A DNA stretch of 64,000 nucleotides from JADKAC01 sp964492065 (GTDB taxonomy: Bacteria; Bacteroidota; Bacteroidia; Chitinophagales; BACL12). The DNA lies in assembly GCA_964492065.1 (NCBI GenBank), contig CAZBHH010000004.1, forward strand, positions 83,565 through 147,564. The letters run 5' to 3'. Every line of letters starts with the position of its first letter. Position 1 is the stretch's first letter. The notes beneath the pieces are model-generated. The model was not told where the DNA came from. It worked only from the letters and a program-made list of their open reading frames with translations, and did not search any database. Of this stretch, positions 34,567 through 43,830 are shown in pieces. Both the position numbers and the translations under genes were made by a program.

Positions 34567-36048
34567 TTAAATTTTGTTACTCTTTAATTTATGAAGGTCC
34601 AGCCACCAGGCAAAACCAAAGAATACAGCAAAAAGAATTATGCGGAACAAAACCGCCAGGACCACCTGTTGATCGAACCAGTGCAGAAACCGTAAACCGA
34701 GCATACACAGCAATACGGAGGTGAAGATATACACCGCCAGTTTTCTCAGGTTATACGGCACATAGTAATGTTTCTGACCGATTATCCAACTCAATGCCAC
34801 CATGCTGAAGTAACAACCCAGTGTAGCCCATGCGGCGCCGGCGTAGCCCATTGCCGGGATTAAGAAGTAATTCAGCGTGATGGTTATTGCGGCGCCGGCC
34901 AGAGGTATGACAGTGGCGAAGGCCGTTTTGTCGGTAAGTTTATACCATACACTCATATTGTAATACATACCCAAAAATAAATTTGCCAGCAGCAGAATGG
35001 GGACAATGAATAGGCCCGAGTGATAATTTTTACCGATAATTATTTTAAACACATCGGGGAACATACCGACGGCAAGGAAAATGAAACAACAAATAATTGT
35101 AAAGTACAACATGACGGCAGCGTATGTGCGAGGTGCATTTTTTTCGGTAGAAGAGGTAAAGAAAAACGGTTCTGCGCCGAGACGGAATGCCTGCACGGCC
35201 AGCGTCATAAAAATCGCCAGCTTGTAAACGGCGCTGTAAATGCCTACCTGTTGCAGGTTTTCTTCCATAGTTCCGGTGAGCCAGTACTTCAAAAGTATGC
35301 GATCCAGTGTTTCATTTACCATGCCTGCAAGGCCGATTATAATCAAAGGCAGTCCGTAGCGTATCATGTGTTTCCATAGTGAAACGCTGAAGTGCAGCTT
35401 AAAGAAAGCCGGGGTAAAAATCAGAAACGTAACAGCGCTTGCCACCAGGTTAGCATGAAACACATAGCTGATACCCATTGCGGGATTGTAAGTATATCCG
35501 AATGCACTGAACATGGAATTATTTCCCATGAGCGCCGGCCACAGGAAGAAGAAATTGAGCGCAATGTTTATTAATACGTTGGTGAGTTTCACGGTAAAGT
35601 ATTTCCAGGGCTTATTTTCGAGCCGCAATCTCGCAAAAGGAATATTTACCAATGCGTCCAGCCCGATAATAAGTGCAAAATAAAAAATATAGGCACTGTG
35701 ATCGGGATATCCCAGCATGGCGGCAATGGGCTTTGCGGCGAACAACAATGCCATTACAAATACGATGGTCGTGGAAAACAATGAGAGCTGTGCGGTGCCG
35801 AAGACTTTTTCCCGCATCAGTGGGGAGGGCTCTTTTGCGGCAAAGCGAAAAAACGCCGTCTCCATACCATACATAAACAACACGCTCAGAAATGTTACAT
35901 ACGCATACATTTCCGAAATGATACCATAGTCTGCCTGATCCGTAAATACTCTCGTCTGCAATGGCGCCAAGGCGTAGTTCAACATGCGCACCATAATAGT
36001 GCTCAATCCGTAAATGGCGGTTTGCGAGGCCAGGCGTTTCAGTGACAC
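34567..36048 (-). CDS. Oligosaccharide flippase (MOP superfamily, Wzx-like)
   Basis: A 493-residue inner-membrane protein with about 13-14 hydrophobic segments, starting SLKRLASQTAIYGLSTIMVRMLNYALAPL, the typical N-terminus of polysaccharide transporters (flip lipid-linked oligosaccharides across the membrane). The start is GTG, the first start codon after an in-frame TAA 12 nt upstream. It is the first gene of the minus-strand envelope cluster and lies 14 nt before dut. The polysaccharide is unknown, since no glycosyltransferases are in the window. Confidence 0.88.
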   Translation of the reverse strand: MSLKRLASQTAIYGLSTIMVRMLNYALAPLQTRVFTDQADYGIISEMYAYVTFLSVLFMYGMETAFFRFAAKEPSPLMREKVFGTAQLSLFSTTIVFVMALLFAAKPIAAMLGYPDHSAYIFYFALIIGLDALVNIPFARLRLENKPWKYFTVKLTNVLINIALNFFFLWPALMGNNSMFSAFGYTYNPAMGISYVFHANLVASAVTFLIFTPAFFKLHFSVSLWKHMIRYGLPLIIIGLAGMVNETLDRILLKYWLTGTMEENLQQVGIYSAVYKLAIFMTLAVQAFRLGAEPFFFTSSTEKNAPRTYAAVMLYFTIICCFIFLAVGMFPDVFKIIIGKNYHSGLFIVPILLLANLFLGMYYNMSVWYKLTDKTAFATVIPLAGAAITITLNYFLIPAMGYAGAAWATLGCYFSMVALSWIIGQKHYYVPYNLRKLAVYIFTSVLLCMLGLRFLHWFDQQVVLAVLFRIILFAVFFGFAWWLDLHKLKSNKI

Positions 36049-36256
36049 GGGGTAAAATTAAATGGAATTCGTTTCAGGATATTCACTTATCCCGGCGGCA
36101 TAATGAAAACTGGCGATTGTGTCATCTGCTTTAACAGTATTATTATCATACGGCAGGGAAAACACCTCGGCATATTCGTGCATACTAATGTCAATATACA
36201 ACTGAGTTTGGATGTATTTACCACATTCTTTGTAACTTGGTATCAAACACGGGCCT

Positions 36257-39175
36257 ATGCGATATTTTTACCTGGTTTGTACATGTGTTTGTATTCTTAC
36301 CGAGGCATTACATGCGCAGACGTTTCAATTGTTTTCCGAAGATTTTGATGTGGATTATACCGGCAGTTTTATTCTTAACACTGCCGGCCCGGGCGATTCG
36401 GCCGGAACCAATCAATGGATCATTAACAACAGTTATACCGGCGGTTTCGGCTATCCGAATACCACGTCGCAGAGCGAAACCGAAAGCGGTACCATTGGCG
36501 GTGCGCCGTACAGCACGTATTTGCACATCTACGATACGGAAGGCGCACCTGCGATTACCTGTGCGAGTTACGATCCATCGGATGCCAGCGATTATTTTGC
36601 GCAGATGGCATCGGGATTTTGCACTCTCGGGCTGACGGATATAGAATTTACCTTTTTCTATTTGTGTGAGGGAAGCCCGGGCGCCTACGGGCAGGTGTAT
36701 TACAGTGCCGATGGCGGCCCCTGGACAGCCGTGGGCGATGCACTCTACAATGATCAGACGCTGTGGAAATACGAAGTCATTACAGAGGAAGCCTTTGAGG
36801 ATGTCGCCGATTTGCGGTTTGGATTTCGCTGGGTCAATGATGATTCCGGCGGCGATAAGAAAATTGCATTTGCCATTGACGATATAATCGCCGTCGGCAC
36901 CTATGATGCCGCAGCGAGTCCCGTTAATATCAACATAGATTTTATTTCTCCCGATCCGGTGTGCGCACTCAGCACTTTGGTAGTCGGATGGAGTTTAGAC
37001 GGGATGCTCTGCGATGGGACCTATCAAGTCGAATTGTCAGACGCTACCGGGAGTTTTGCATCGCCGGTCAGCCTGGGCGTATTTGGAATACCCACCGGCG
37101 ATACCACCGGGGCTGTGGCCGTCATTATTCCCGGTGCAACACCGGAAGGCGATTGCTATAAAGTGCGGATAAACAGAGTCTCTCCCTTACCCGCCATCAC
37201 CGGTGTGGCCAGTATTTGTTTTGCGGTGGAAGAATGTCCGAATACCATTACTACCCTTGCTGCTCCCGTTACTTTCGATACGAATGCCGTCTGTATTAAC
37301 AGCGTTATTGATGTGCCGTTTTATTCGACGGGTGTATTTGGCGCAACGAATGTATATACCGCCCAGCTCAGCGATTCTACCGGCAATTTCGACGATTATT
37401 CAGTCATCGGCACCTTTACCAGCAGCGCCACCTACGATCCGGCTTTAGGCTCCATGCCCGGCACTGTTTCGGGGATAATCCCCACCGTGCCGCCGGGATG
37501 TGATTACTACATACGTATTGTTTCGAGCAGCCCCGAAACTATCGGGTCTGTCTATGGGCCTATTTGTATCCAGGAATGTGATATGGAAACAAATAATATC
37601 ACCGATATTTTTGTTTGTATCAGCGAATATGTCGGCGATACGGTGACGATGACCTACGATGTCAATGTATTTACCGACACAGTTACTTATTGCGATACGA
37701 ATACCTTTTTGGTGGAAGTGTTGGACGCCACCTACTTTATGCAGGCGAGTCTTGGCGATTTGGGCTTTACAACAGACGTCACTTCAGGAACCATCTCGTT
37801 GGAGATTCCGGGCTATTGGGATCTGGTGGCTATGGGGCTGGATGCCGGAGTTTGGTATTTACGTGTGATTGCCACTTGTGCCAACCCTTATGAAAACTCC
37901 CTCGGCACATTGATTCATCTGACAATAGGCGCACCCAAAGACGATCCGCCGGTGTTGATCCCGAGCGATACGCTGTTTTGCGAAGGCGCCGTGGAGTCCG
38001 CAACCGTTTCACCGTATAATCCTAAATCGCAGTATCAGTTTCAGTTTGGTGTGGGTACGCCCTTCGTATGGCCTTATAACCCGATCTATATAAATTTTGC
38101 GGGCACATCAGGTGATGTAACCATACGTGTGCGTGAAATAAATTTCGGTTGTCCCGGACCCTGGAGCGATTACCTCACCTTCCATGTCATCGATGTGCCG
38201 ATTGTTGCGATTACCGGGCCTGCTAAGGTGTGTACGGGCGATACAGTTACCTATTCCGTCCCGTATTTTATTAGTACCTATTACGATTGGGGTATTAGCG
38301 GCGGAAGTATAGTAGATACATCCAATAACGAAATCAGCATTGTGTGGAATACTCCGGGATTTTATACACTCGACATTTTTGCGCTGAATGAATGTGGCAG
38401 CGGCGACGGGATGAAAACAGTCCAGGTAATTGAAACGATACCCGTCAATCCTGTCGCCGACCAAACGGTGTGCACGGGTACATCGGTCGCATTGAGTGCA
38501 AATACTACCGGGATAACTACATACACCTGGTATTTGGATACCCTGGTTGTCTGGAATGATTTCTATTACAGCTTCACCGCCGATACAACTGCGACGCTGG
38601 TGGTCGTTGCAACTGATGAAGAGGGATGTATGAGCTATGACACTGTTACGGTATTTGTAGAGTACCCAACGGCCGAATCGGACACTGCGGAGTTTTGTAT
38701 TGGCACACAGACAACGCTTGATGCGGGCTATCCCGGATCGGCGTACGCCTGGAACACCGGCGCTACCTCTCAGTTAATTCAGGTAAATACTCCGGGCGTG
38801 TACACCGTAATTATTAATCCACCGGATATGGTGTGCGACATCACCAAGACAATCCTTGCCAATCAGTTAATTGACGTGTGTGACCCGATTATAAATATCC
38901 CCAATGCATTTTCACCAAATGGCGATGGGGTGAACGATCACCTCGTACTCTTCGGCGCAGCAGTGCAGCAGTTGAATGTTTATATATATAACCGCTGGGG
39001 CGAATTGTTGTATTCAAGCGACGATGTATCTGTGCTCAATAACCAGGATATGGGATGGGACGGCACGTTTAACGGCGAACCGCAGGAAATGGGCAGCTAT
39101 GTCTATGTACTGATTGTGAAAGGCGGCAGCGGCAAGACAATACAATTGAATGGAAGTATAACCTTAGTGAGATAA
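36257..39175 (+). CDS. Large surface protein with T9SS type B sorting domain
   Basis: A 972-residue exported protein. A signal peptide (ending ALHAQ) is followed by an N-terminal jelly-roll-like domain (about 25-220; FSEDFDVDYTGSF to AFAIDDIIAVG, similar to MAM or concanavalin-like modules), several beta-sandwich domains, a PKD/Ig-like domain (about 655-745), two Ig-like repeats (including AYAWNTGATSQLIQV at about 833) and a type B sorting domain (about 881-972; IPNAFSPNGDGVNDHL, then YNRWGELLY and GSYVYVLIVKGG). Type B domains direct export through T9SS without the type A cleavage and anchoring route. It lies 9 nt before the next T9SS type B gene, so the two are probably cotranscribed. Confidence 0.88.
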   Translation: MRYFYLVCTCVCILTEALHAQTFQLFSEDFDVDYTGSFILNTAGPGDSAGTNQWIINNSYTGGFGYPNTTSQSETESGTIGGAPYSTYLHIYDTEGAPAITCASYDPSDASDYFAQMASGFCTLGLTDIEFTFFYLCEGSPGAYGQVYYSADGGPWTAVGDALYNDQTLWKYEVITEEAFEDVADLRFGFRWVNDDSGGDKKIAFAIDDIIAVGTYDAAASPVNINIDFISPDPVCALSTLVVGWSLDGMLCDGTYQVELSDATGSFASPVSLGVFGIPTGDTTGAVAVIIPGATPEGDCYKVRINRVSPLPAITGVASICFAVEECPNTITTLAAPVTFDTNAVCINSVIDVPFYSTGVFGATNVYTAQLSDSTGNFDDYSVIGTFTSSATYDPALGSMPGTVSGIIPTVPPGCDYYIRIVSSSPETIGSVYGPICIQECDMETNNITDIFVCISEYVGDTVTMTYDVNVFTDTVTYCDTNTFLVEVLDATYFMQASLGDLGFTTDVTSGTISLEIPGYWDLVAMGLDAGVWYLRVIATCANPYENSLGTLIHLTIGAPKDDPPVLIPSDTLFCEGAVESATVSPYNPKSQYQFQFGVGTPFVWPYNPIYINFAGTSGDVTIRVREINFGCPGPWSDYLTFHVIDVPIVAITGPAKVCTGDTVTYSVPYFISTYYDWGISGGSIVDTSNNEISIVWNTPGFYTLDIFALNECGSGDGMKTVQVIETIPVNPVADQTVCTGTSVALSANTTGITTYTWYLDTLVVWNDFYYSFTADTTATLVVVATDEEGCMSYDTVTVFVEYPTAESDTAEFCIGTQTTLDAGYPGSAYAWNTGATSQLIQVNTPGVYTVIINPPDMVCDITKTILANQLIDVCDPIINIPNAFSPNGDGVNDHLVLFGAAVQQLNVYIYNRWGELLYSSDDVSVLNNQDMGWDGTFNGEPQEMGSYVYVLIVKGGSGKTIQLNGSITLVR

Positions 39176-39184
39176 TTTTTTTAA

Positions 39185-41632
39185 GTGCGGACGAGCGGTA
39201 AAATATTCTGTTGTTTGTTGATTGCCATATACATGGCACAAGGCATATGCGCACAGAATATGCAGGTAAAAAAAAACAATTACAGCAGCTTCCGCCAATT
39301 GCATAAAAACATAACCGCAGCGCTGACGGCGCATACTTCTCCGGCAATGCAACACCACCCCGAATTTGGCATTTTGCCGTATAACAGCCCCTGCACCGAT
39401 TGCTATGAATTATTGGATAAACGCACGCTCAACGAGCGGTTCTATATAAAGTCAGACGGCAGTTTTGTCAATGAAAAGGCCTATGGCGCTTATAATTACA
39501 GAGATGCAAACGGCTTTATCCGTGCGGTGGATCCGCATATATATCCAACTGAAAATTCAGGGGAATACACAGCATCACAACAGGAGCTGCCCACCGTGTT
39601 AAATACAGCGGAAGGGTATGCGGCTATTGTGCTGAAAGACAATTTTATTTTCCGCTTTAACAATAACCTGCAGTGCTATTTTACAAGTAATAATGCCCAG
39701 TCTGCGAGAAGGGATTTCAATTATTCGGAACACTCAGTCGGCAGCGATGGCGTTTGGATAACCGATGGATGGAAGGGAATTGATGCGGAAATGGTATTTG
39801 AAAAAGGCAGGGTCAAGACAAATTTTATTTTAAAAGACAAAGAGATCGTAGATGCCAACTCCGATTACTTCGTAATTGAAGAATTTCTGTCATTGCCGTC
39901 GAAGTACACTTTGGAGCGGGATCCAAATAACGGAAGACTCGTAGCGGATAATTTTTGGAAGGGCGACATCCTGCTAAAAGATGCAGCGGGGCTAACATTA
40001 TTGACGATACATACCCCATTGATCATCGACCAGGCACATACCAAGTCGCACGACCGTGAACAAGTGGAGGCAATTGCCTACGATCTTGAAAAAGCGGATG
40101 GCGGATATTTTCTGCGCATTCAAATAAAAACAGGATGGCTGCTGCAACCCGAAAGAAAATACCCGGTGATAATTGACCCGCTGCTTACAGGTGAAGCGAC
40201 ATATACGGCCGGGGATATCGGGTTCCAGTTCGACAACACCTGTTTTGAAGAAACCGAATACTGCTCCTATACCATGGATATTGTTGTGCCGGGAAAAACC
40301 ACATTGACCGCAGCCTATTTCGACGGTACGTATTACTCCCAGAACTACGGTTGTTTTTATACCACCGATTGCCTGATGAAAGAAGCTGCATTTCGCATTT
40401 TGGGTATTTGCGACGACTCGCCTTCGCCTTCCGGGTTCTGGACCTGCCTGCCGCCGGCCGGCGATACGGCCGGCACCTGTTATGGCATTGATCTCGATAT
40501 GTTCAATACCGTTGAATGCATACCGCCGCAATGCGAGGATTACGAGTTTACTTTCGAAATGCGCACCTATCACTGTTCCTGTACGAAACCGCCATGTGAT
40601 ATTACCTGTCATTACATGCCGGTGGACAGTTGGGTAATTACCATAGAGGGAAGAACCGTTGAGGAAAATCCCATCGTTTCGCCCACCCATCCCGACTTTA
40701 CCATTTGTGAGGGCGACAGCATTGATTTGTTCGCAACCGGAATCTATGGCGTACCCGATTACAGCTACGAATGGTTGCCGCCCGGAATTACTACCGATAC
40801 CCTGACGGTTGCCCCAACTTCAGATACCTGGTACACGAGTATTATTCACGATGCCTGTGATATGAAAGATACGGTTACTCAACTGGTAAGTGTTTTGCCT
40901 TCGCCGTCGCTGTCGCCGGGGCCATTCGAGGGATGTTACCAGGTGACTGCCAATGTGGGAACGGGGTATGAGAGTTACTATTGGAGCACCGGCGAAACAG
41001 GAAGTACTATTACCATCGACTCATCCGGAATTTATTACGTAACCGTAACTGATGCCAACGGATGTACCGGTGTTTCGGATCCCATTGAGGTAATCATCCA
41101 TACCTATCCGGAAATAGATGCCTACCCCGATACCGTTTTTGTCAGCGACGGCGAATTAGCGCAGTTGAATGTGAGTACAACCAGCACCGGCGATGTTACC
41201 TATACCTGGTGGCCGGCCGAAAATGTCACTTGTATCAGTTGTCCCGACCCGTTGGGAATTGTATATACAGCCCAGGAAGTGTTTTATGTTACCGGTGCGG
41301 AGTTCGGCTGTACCTCACCGCCCGACACCGTAGTGGTGATTAATACCAGCAGCGGATTGACCGTACCGAATGCGTTTACTCCAAACGGCGATGGGTTAAA
41401 TGATGTGTTTAAACCCTACAGTGAAATTATCTTTCCCGATTATTCCTTACAGGTATATAACCGCTGGGGCGAATTAGTATTCAGTACAACTGATTTAACG
41501 GCGGCGTGGGATGGGATGTATTTAGGAAAGACACAGGAGGTGGGCACCTATATCTGGGTGATTCATTACCGGAAATTTGACGACAACAATAGTGAAACAC
41601 TGCTCAAAGGTACGGTGACATTATTGAGATAG
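39185..41632 (+). CDS. Surface protein with T9SS type B sorting domain
   Basis: An 815-residue exported protein. It starts at a GTG, 9 nt after the preceding stop, because only this start gives a complete signal peptide (RTSGKIFCCLLIAIYMAQGICAQ); the next Met would cut it in half. Residues 40-340 are a beta-rich N-terminal region I cannot name, ending in a KYPVIIDPLL segment common to large bacterial surface proteins. A Cys-rich stretch follows (about 355-480), then an Ig-like repeat (YYWSTGETGSTITI at about 598) and a type B sorting domain (about 727-815; VPNAFTPNGDGLNDVF, YNRWGELVF). The function is unknown; it is probably an adhesin or sheath component. Confidence 0.85.
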   Translation: MRTSGKIFCCLLIAIYMAQGICAQNMQVKKNNYSSFRQLHKNITAALTAHTSPAMQHHPEFGILPYNSPCTDCYELLDKRTLNERFYIKSDGSFVNEKAYGAYNYRDANGFIRAVDPHIYPTENSGEYTASQQELPTVLNTAEGYAAIVLKDNFIFRFNNNLQCYFTSNNAQSARRDFNYSEHSVGSDGVWITDGWKGIDAEMVFEKGRVKTNFILKDKEIVDANSDYFVIEEFLSLPSKYTLERDPNNGRLVADNFWKGDILLKDAAGLTLLTIHTPLIIDQAHTKSHDREQVEAIAYDLEKADGGYFLRIQIKTGWLLQPERKYPVIIDPLLTGEATYTAGDIGFQFDNTCFEETEYCSYTMDIVVPGKTTLTAAYFDGTYYSQNYGCFYTTDCLMKEAAFRILGICDDSPSPSGFWTCLPPAGDTAGTCYGIDLDMFNTVECIPPQCEDYEFTFEMRTYHCSCTKPPCDITCHYMPVDSWVITIEGRTVEENPIVSPTHPDFTICEGDSIDLFATGIYGVPDYSYEWLPPGITTDTLTVAPTSDTWYTSIIHDACDMKDTVTQLVSVLPSPSLSPGPFEGCYQVTANVGTGYESYYWSTGETGSTITIDSSGIYYVTVTDANGCTGVSDPIEVIIHTYPEIDAYPDTVFVSDGELAQLNVSTTSTGDVTYTWWPAENVTCISCPDPLGIVYTAQEVFYVTGAEFGCTSPPDTVVVINTSSGLTVPNAFTPNGDGLNDVFKPYSEIIFPDYSLQVYNRWGELVFSTTDLTAAWDGMYLGKTQEVGTYIWVIHYRKFDDNNSETLLKGTVTLLR

Positions 41633-41823
41633 CGCTGCCGTTTATGCTACTCAATGCGCAGTTATATCAGGTTAAACAGACAGATTGTTGATGTTGTAAC
41701 CGGGTGAATTTTTCCTGCTGCAATGTCAGAATAAATAATTGCGAGTGAGACCGTATATATCCGACTTGACTATTAGTTTAAAGGTTCAGTAAAATTTGTA
41801 TTTTTAAATTTTAAAGCACATAC

Positions 41824-43683
41824 ATGAAACGAGTTGGACCATTTATTTTTTTCATCTGTAATTGTATCTCCCTCTTAGCTCAAATTAACTTAGTGCCCAA
41901 TCCGGGTTTTGAAGACTACAATTCGTGTCCCACAGGGATTTCGGGATTCAGCTATTCATCAGATTATACGGTAGATGTATGGTATGCCGGCAGCGCCGGT
42001 ACATCCGACTATTTCAACGCCTGTGCAGATGACGCTACATGGGTGAGTGTTCCCGAAAATTTATTTTCAACGGGTCAGCCGGCACATACCGGCGACGCTT
42101 ATGGCGGATTCTGGACAGATATTTACGATAATAATTCATACGATTACCGCGAATATGTACAGGTGCAGCTCATTGAGCCGCTGGTAGCCGGTGAGTGTTA
42201 TTACGTGGAGTTCTGGAGCGCTCCTGCTAATCAGTCCGATTTTTACGGCGTAACACATGCCACCACGGATGCAATCGGCGCCTATTTCGACGATGAAAAA
42301 ATCGGTAGTTCGGGAATATCCGGTGTGCTGGATTATATCCCTCAAATTGACAACAACGGTACCGGGAATTATATCAGTACCCCGGGGGAATGGACAAAGG
42401 TTTGTGGCTTTTTCGAGGCAGAAGGCGGGGAAGAATGGATTTGTATCGGCAATTTTCACAATGACGATGAAACCGAAGTGGTAGCCTATGAAGGAGGGAG
42501 CCTGGACGCTTCGCCTTTGGTGTATTTATTCGTCGATGATGTACTCGTGATTTCGGCGGATTCCATGGCTGCAGAATTTTTACACGATACAACGGTATGC
42601 GCTCCGTTTACGCTTTCGGTTTTGAGTTGTGCCGATTCGTATTTGTGGAGTACGGGTGAGACAACCCAAAGTATTGAAGTGTACGAATCCGGAACTTATT
42701 GGGTGCAGGTGGAAACCAGTTGTGGCCCCTTGACCGATACCGCCGAAGTGATTTTTGTGGAGGACTCCGTAATTTCTTCCTCAACGGATATACATATTTG
42801 TTTTACTGAATTGCCTTATACAATTGAAGCTTTTGGCGGTTACGATACTTATTTCTGGAGTACCGGCGATACCTCTACTTCCATAGTTGTAAACGAGGCG
42901 GGTACCTATTACCTCTCAGCATATACCGAATGTGCCCATTTTGTCGATTCATTTGTGTTGGATGTCACTGAACCACTCGACATCGGCCTCGACCTGGGAC
43001 CTGATACCTTATTGTGTGCCGGTACCTGGTCGCTAACCCTGGCTGCACCCCCGGGATATGATGCGTATGCCTGGAATACCGGCGATACGTCCACCAGTAT
43101 TACAGTTTCTGCACCCGGCAATTATGCGGTTTATGTATATACGGAATGCGAAGTATTTTATGATATTATCTCGGTAACGATCGATCCCGATTTTGGAGCC
43201 GCTATTTTCTTAGGTGAAGACCTGGAGTTATGTCCGCCGGCGGGTATCACAAGTTTTAATTTGATTGCGGCGGAAGGCCTGCCGAATTATATTTGGAATA
43301 CGGGTGATACTGCGAGCAGCATTGCCGTTACCGAACCGGGGATTTATTCGGTTACGAGCACCTTGCCCTGCAGCACTATTTCGGATGAGGTGGTTGTTAC
43401 GTTGTGCAATGAAATTTATATTCCCAATGCGTTCTCACCTAATGGCGATGGAATAAATGATGTTTTCGAAATTATCATTGTTGATCCATCACGCATCCAA
43501 TCCTTTGTCGTATATAATCGCTGGGGCGCATTGGTTTTCGACGGAGGCCCGGGCGCCTATCAGTGGAATGGCATGTATAACAATGAAGTAGCGGCGATGG
43601 GTGTGTATGCCTATGTTGTCGTGTATTCTGATACAGCGGGGTCTGAAGCAGTGTTACAGGGCGATATCACCCTGGTGCGTTAA
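41824..43683 (+). CDS. Surface protein with four Ig-like repeats and T9SS type B sorting domain
   Basis: A 619-residue exported protein. A signal peptide (ending LLAQ) precedes an N-terminal carbohydrate-binding-like domain (about 25-240; LVPNPGFEDYNSCPTG, EPLVAGECYYVEFW). Four Ig-like repeats of about 70 residues follow, centred on W-S/N-T-G-E/D-T at about residues 274, 343, 416 and 489 (e.g. YLWSTGETTQSIEV, YFWSTGDTSTSIVV). Residues 533-619 are a type B sorting domain (IPNAFSPNGDGINDVF, YNRWGALVF, GVYAYVVVY). The repeats are of the same type as those in the giant protein at 61660. It lies 191 nt after the previous gene, so probably has its own promoter. Confidence 0.87.
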   Translation: MKRVGPFIFFICNCISLLAQINLVPNPGFEDYNSCPTGISGFSYSSDYTVDVWYAGSAGTSDYFNACADDATWVSVPENLFSTGQPAHTGDAYGGFWTDIYDNNSYDYREYVQVQLIEPLVAGECYYVEFWSAPANQSDFYGVTHATTDAIGAYFDDEKIGSSGISGVLDYIPQIDNNGTGNYISTPGEWTKVCGFFEAEGGEEWICIGNFHNDDETEVVAYEGGSLDASPLVYLFVDDVLVISADSMAAEFLHDTTVCAPFTLSVLSCADSYLWSTGETTQSIEVYESGTYWVQVETSCGPLTDTAEVIFVEDSVISSSTDIHICFTELPYTIEAFGGYDTYFWSTGDTSTSIVVNEAGTYYLSAYTECAHFVDSFVLDVTEPLDIGLDLGPDTLLCAGTWSLTLAAPPGYDAYAWNTGDTSTSITVSAPGNYAVYVYTECEVFYDIISVTIDPDFGAAIFLGEDLELCPPAGITSFNLIAAEGLPNYIWNTGDTASSIAVTEPGIYSVTSTLPCSTISDEVVVTLCNEIYIPNAFSPNGDGINDVFEIIIVDPSRIQSFVVYNRWGALVFDGGPGAYQWNGMYNNEVAAMGVYAYVVVYSDTAGSEAVLQGDITLVR

Positions 43684-43830
43684 AGTATTGGTTTGCGCTA
43701 TTTCCGGCGGTATTCCGTTTTTTTAATCGATCTAAATTCTGACAGAAACTATTTGTTGCACCTGGTACACTGCGCTTGCATTGATGAGCTCCTGAAAAAT
43801 AAAGAGGTGCATTTGTGCTTCCGGAATCCC

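Noticed and set aside
43684..43830. T-run after the third type B gene as a terminator
   Set aside because: The preceding sequence forms only a 3-bp stem.
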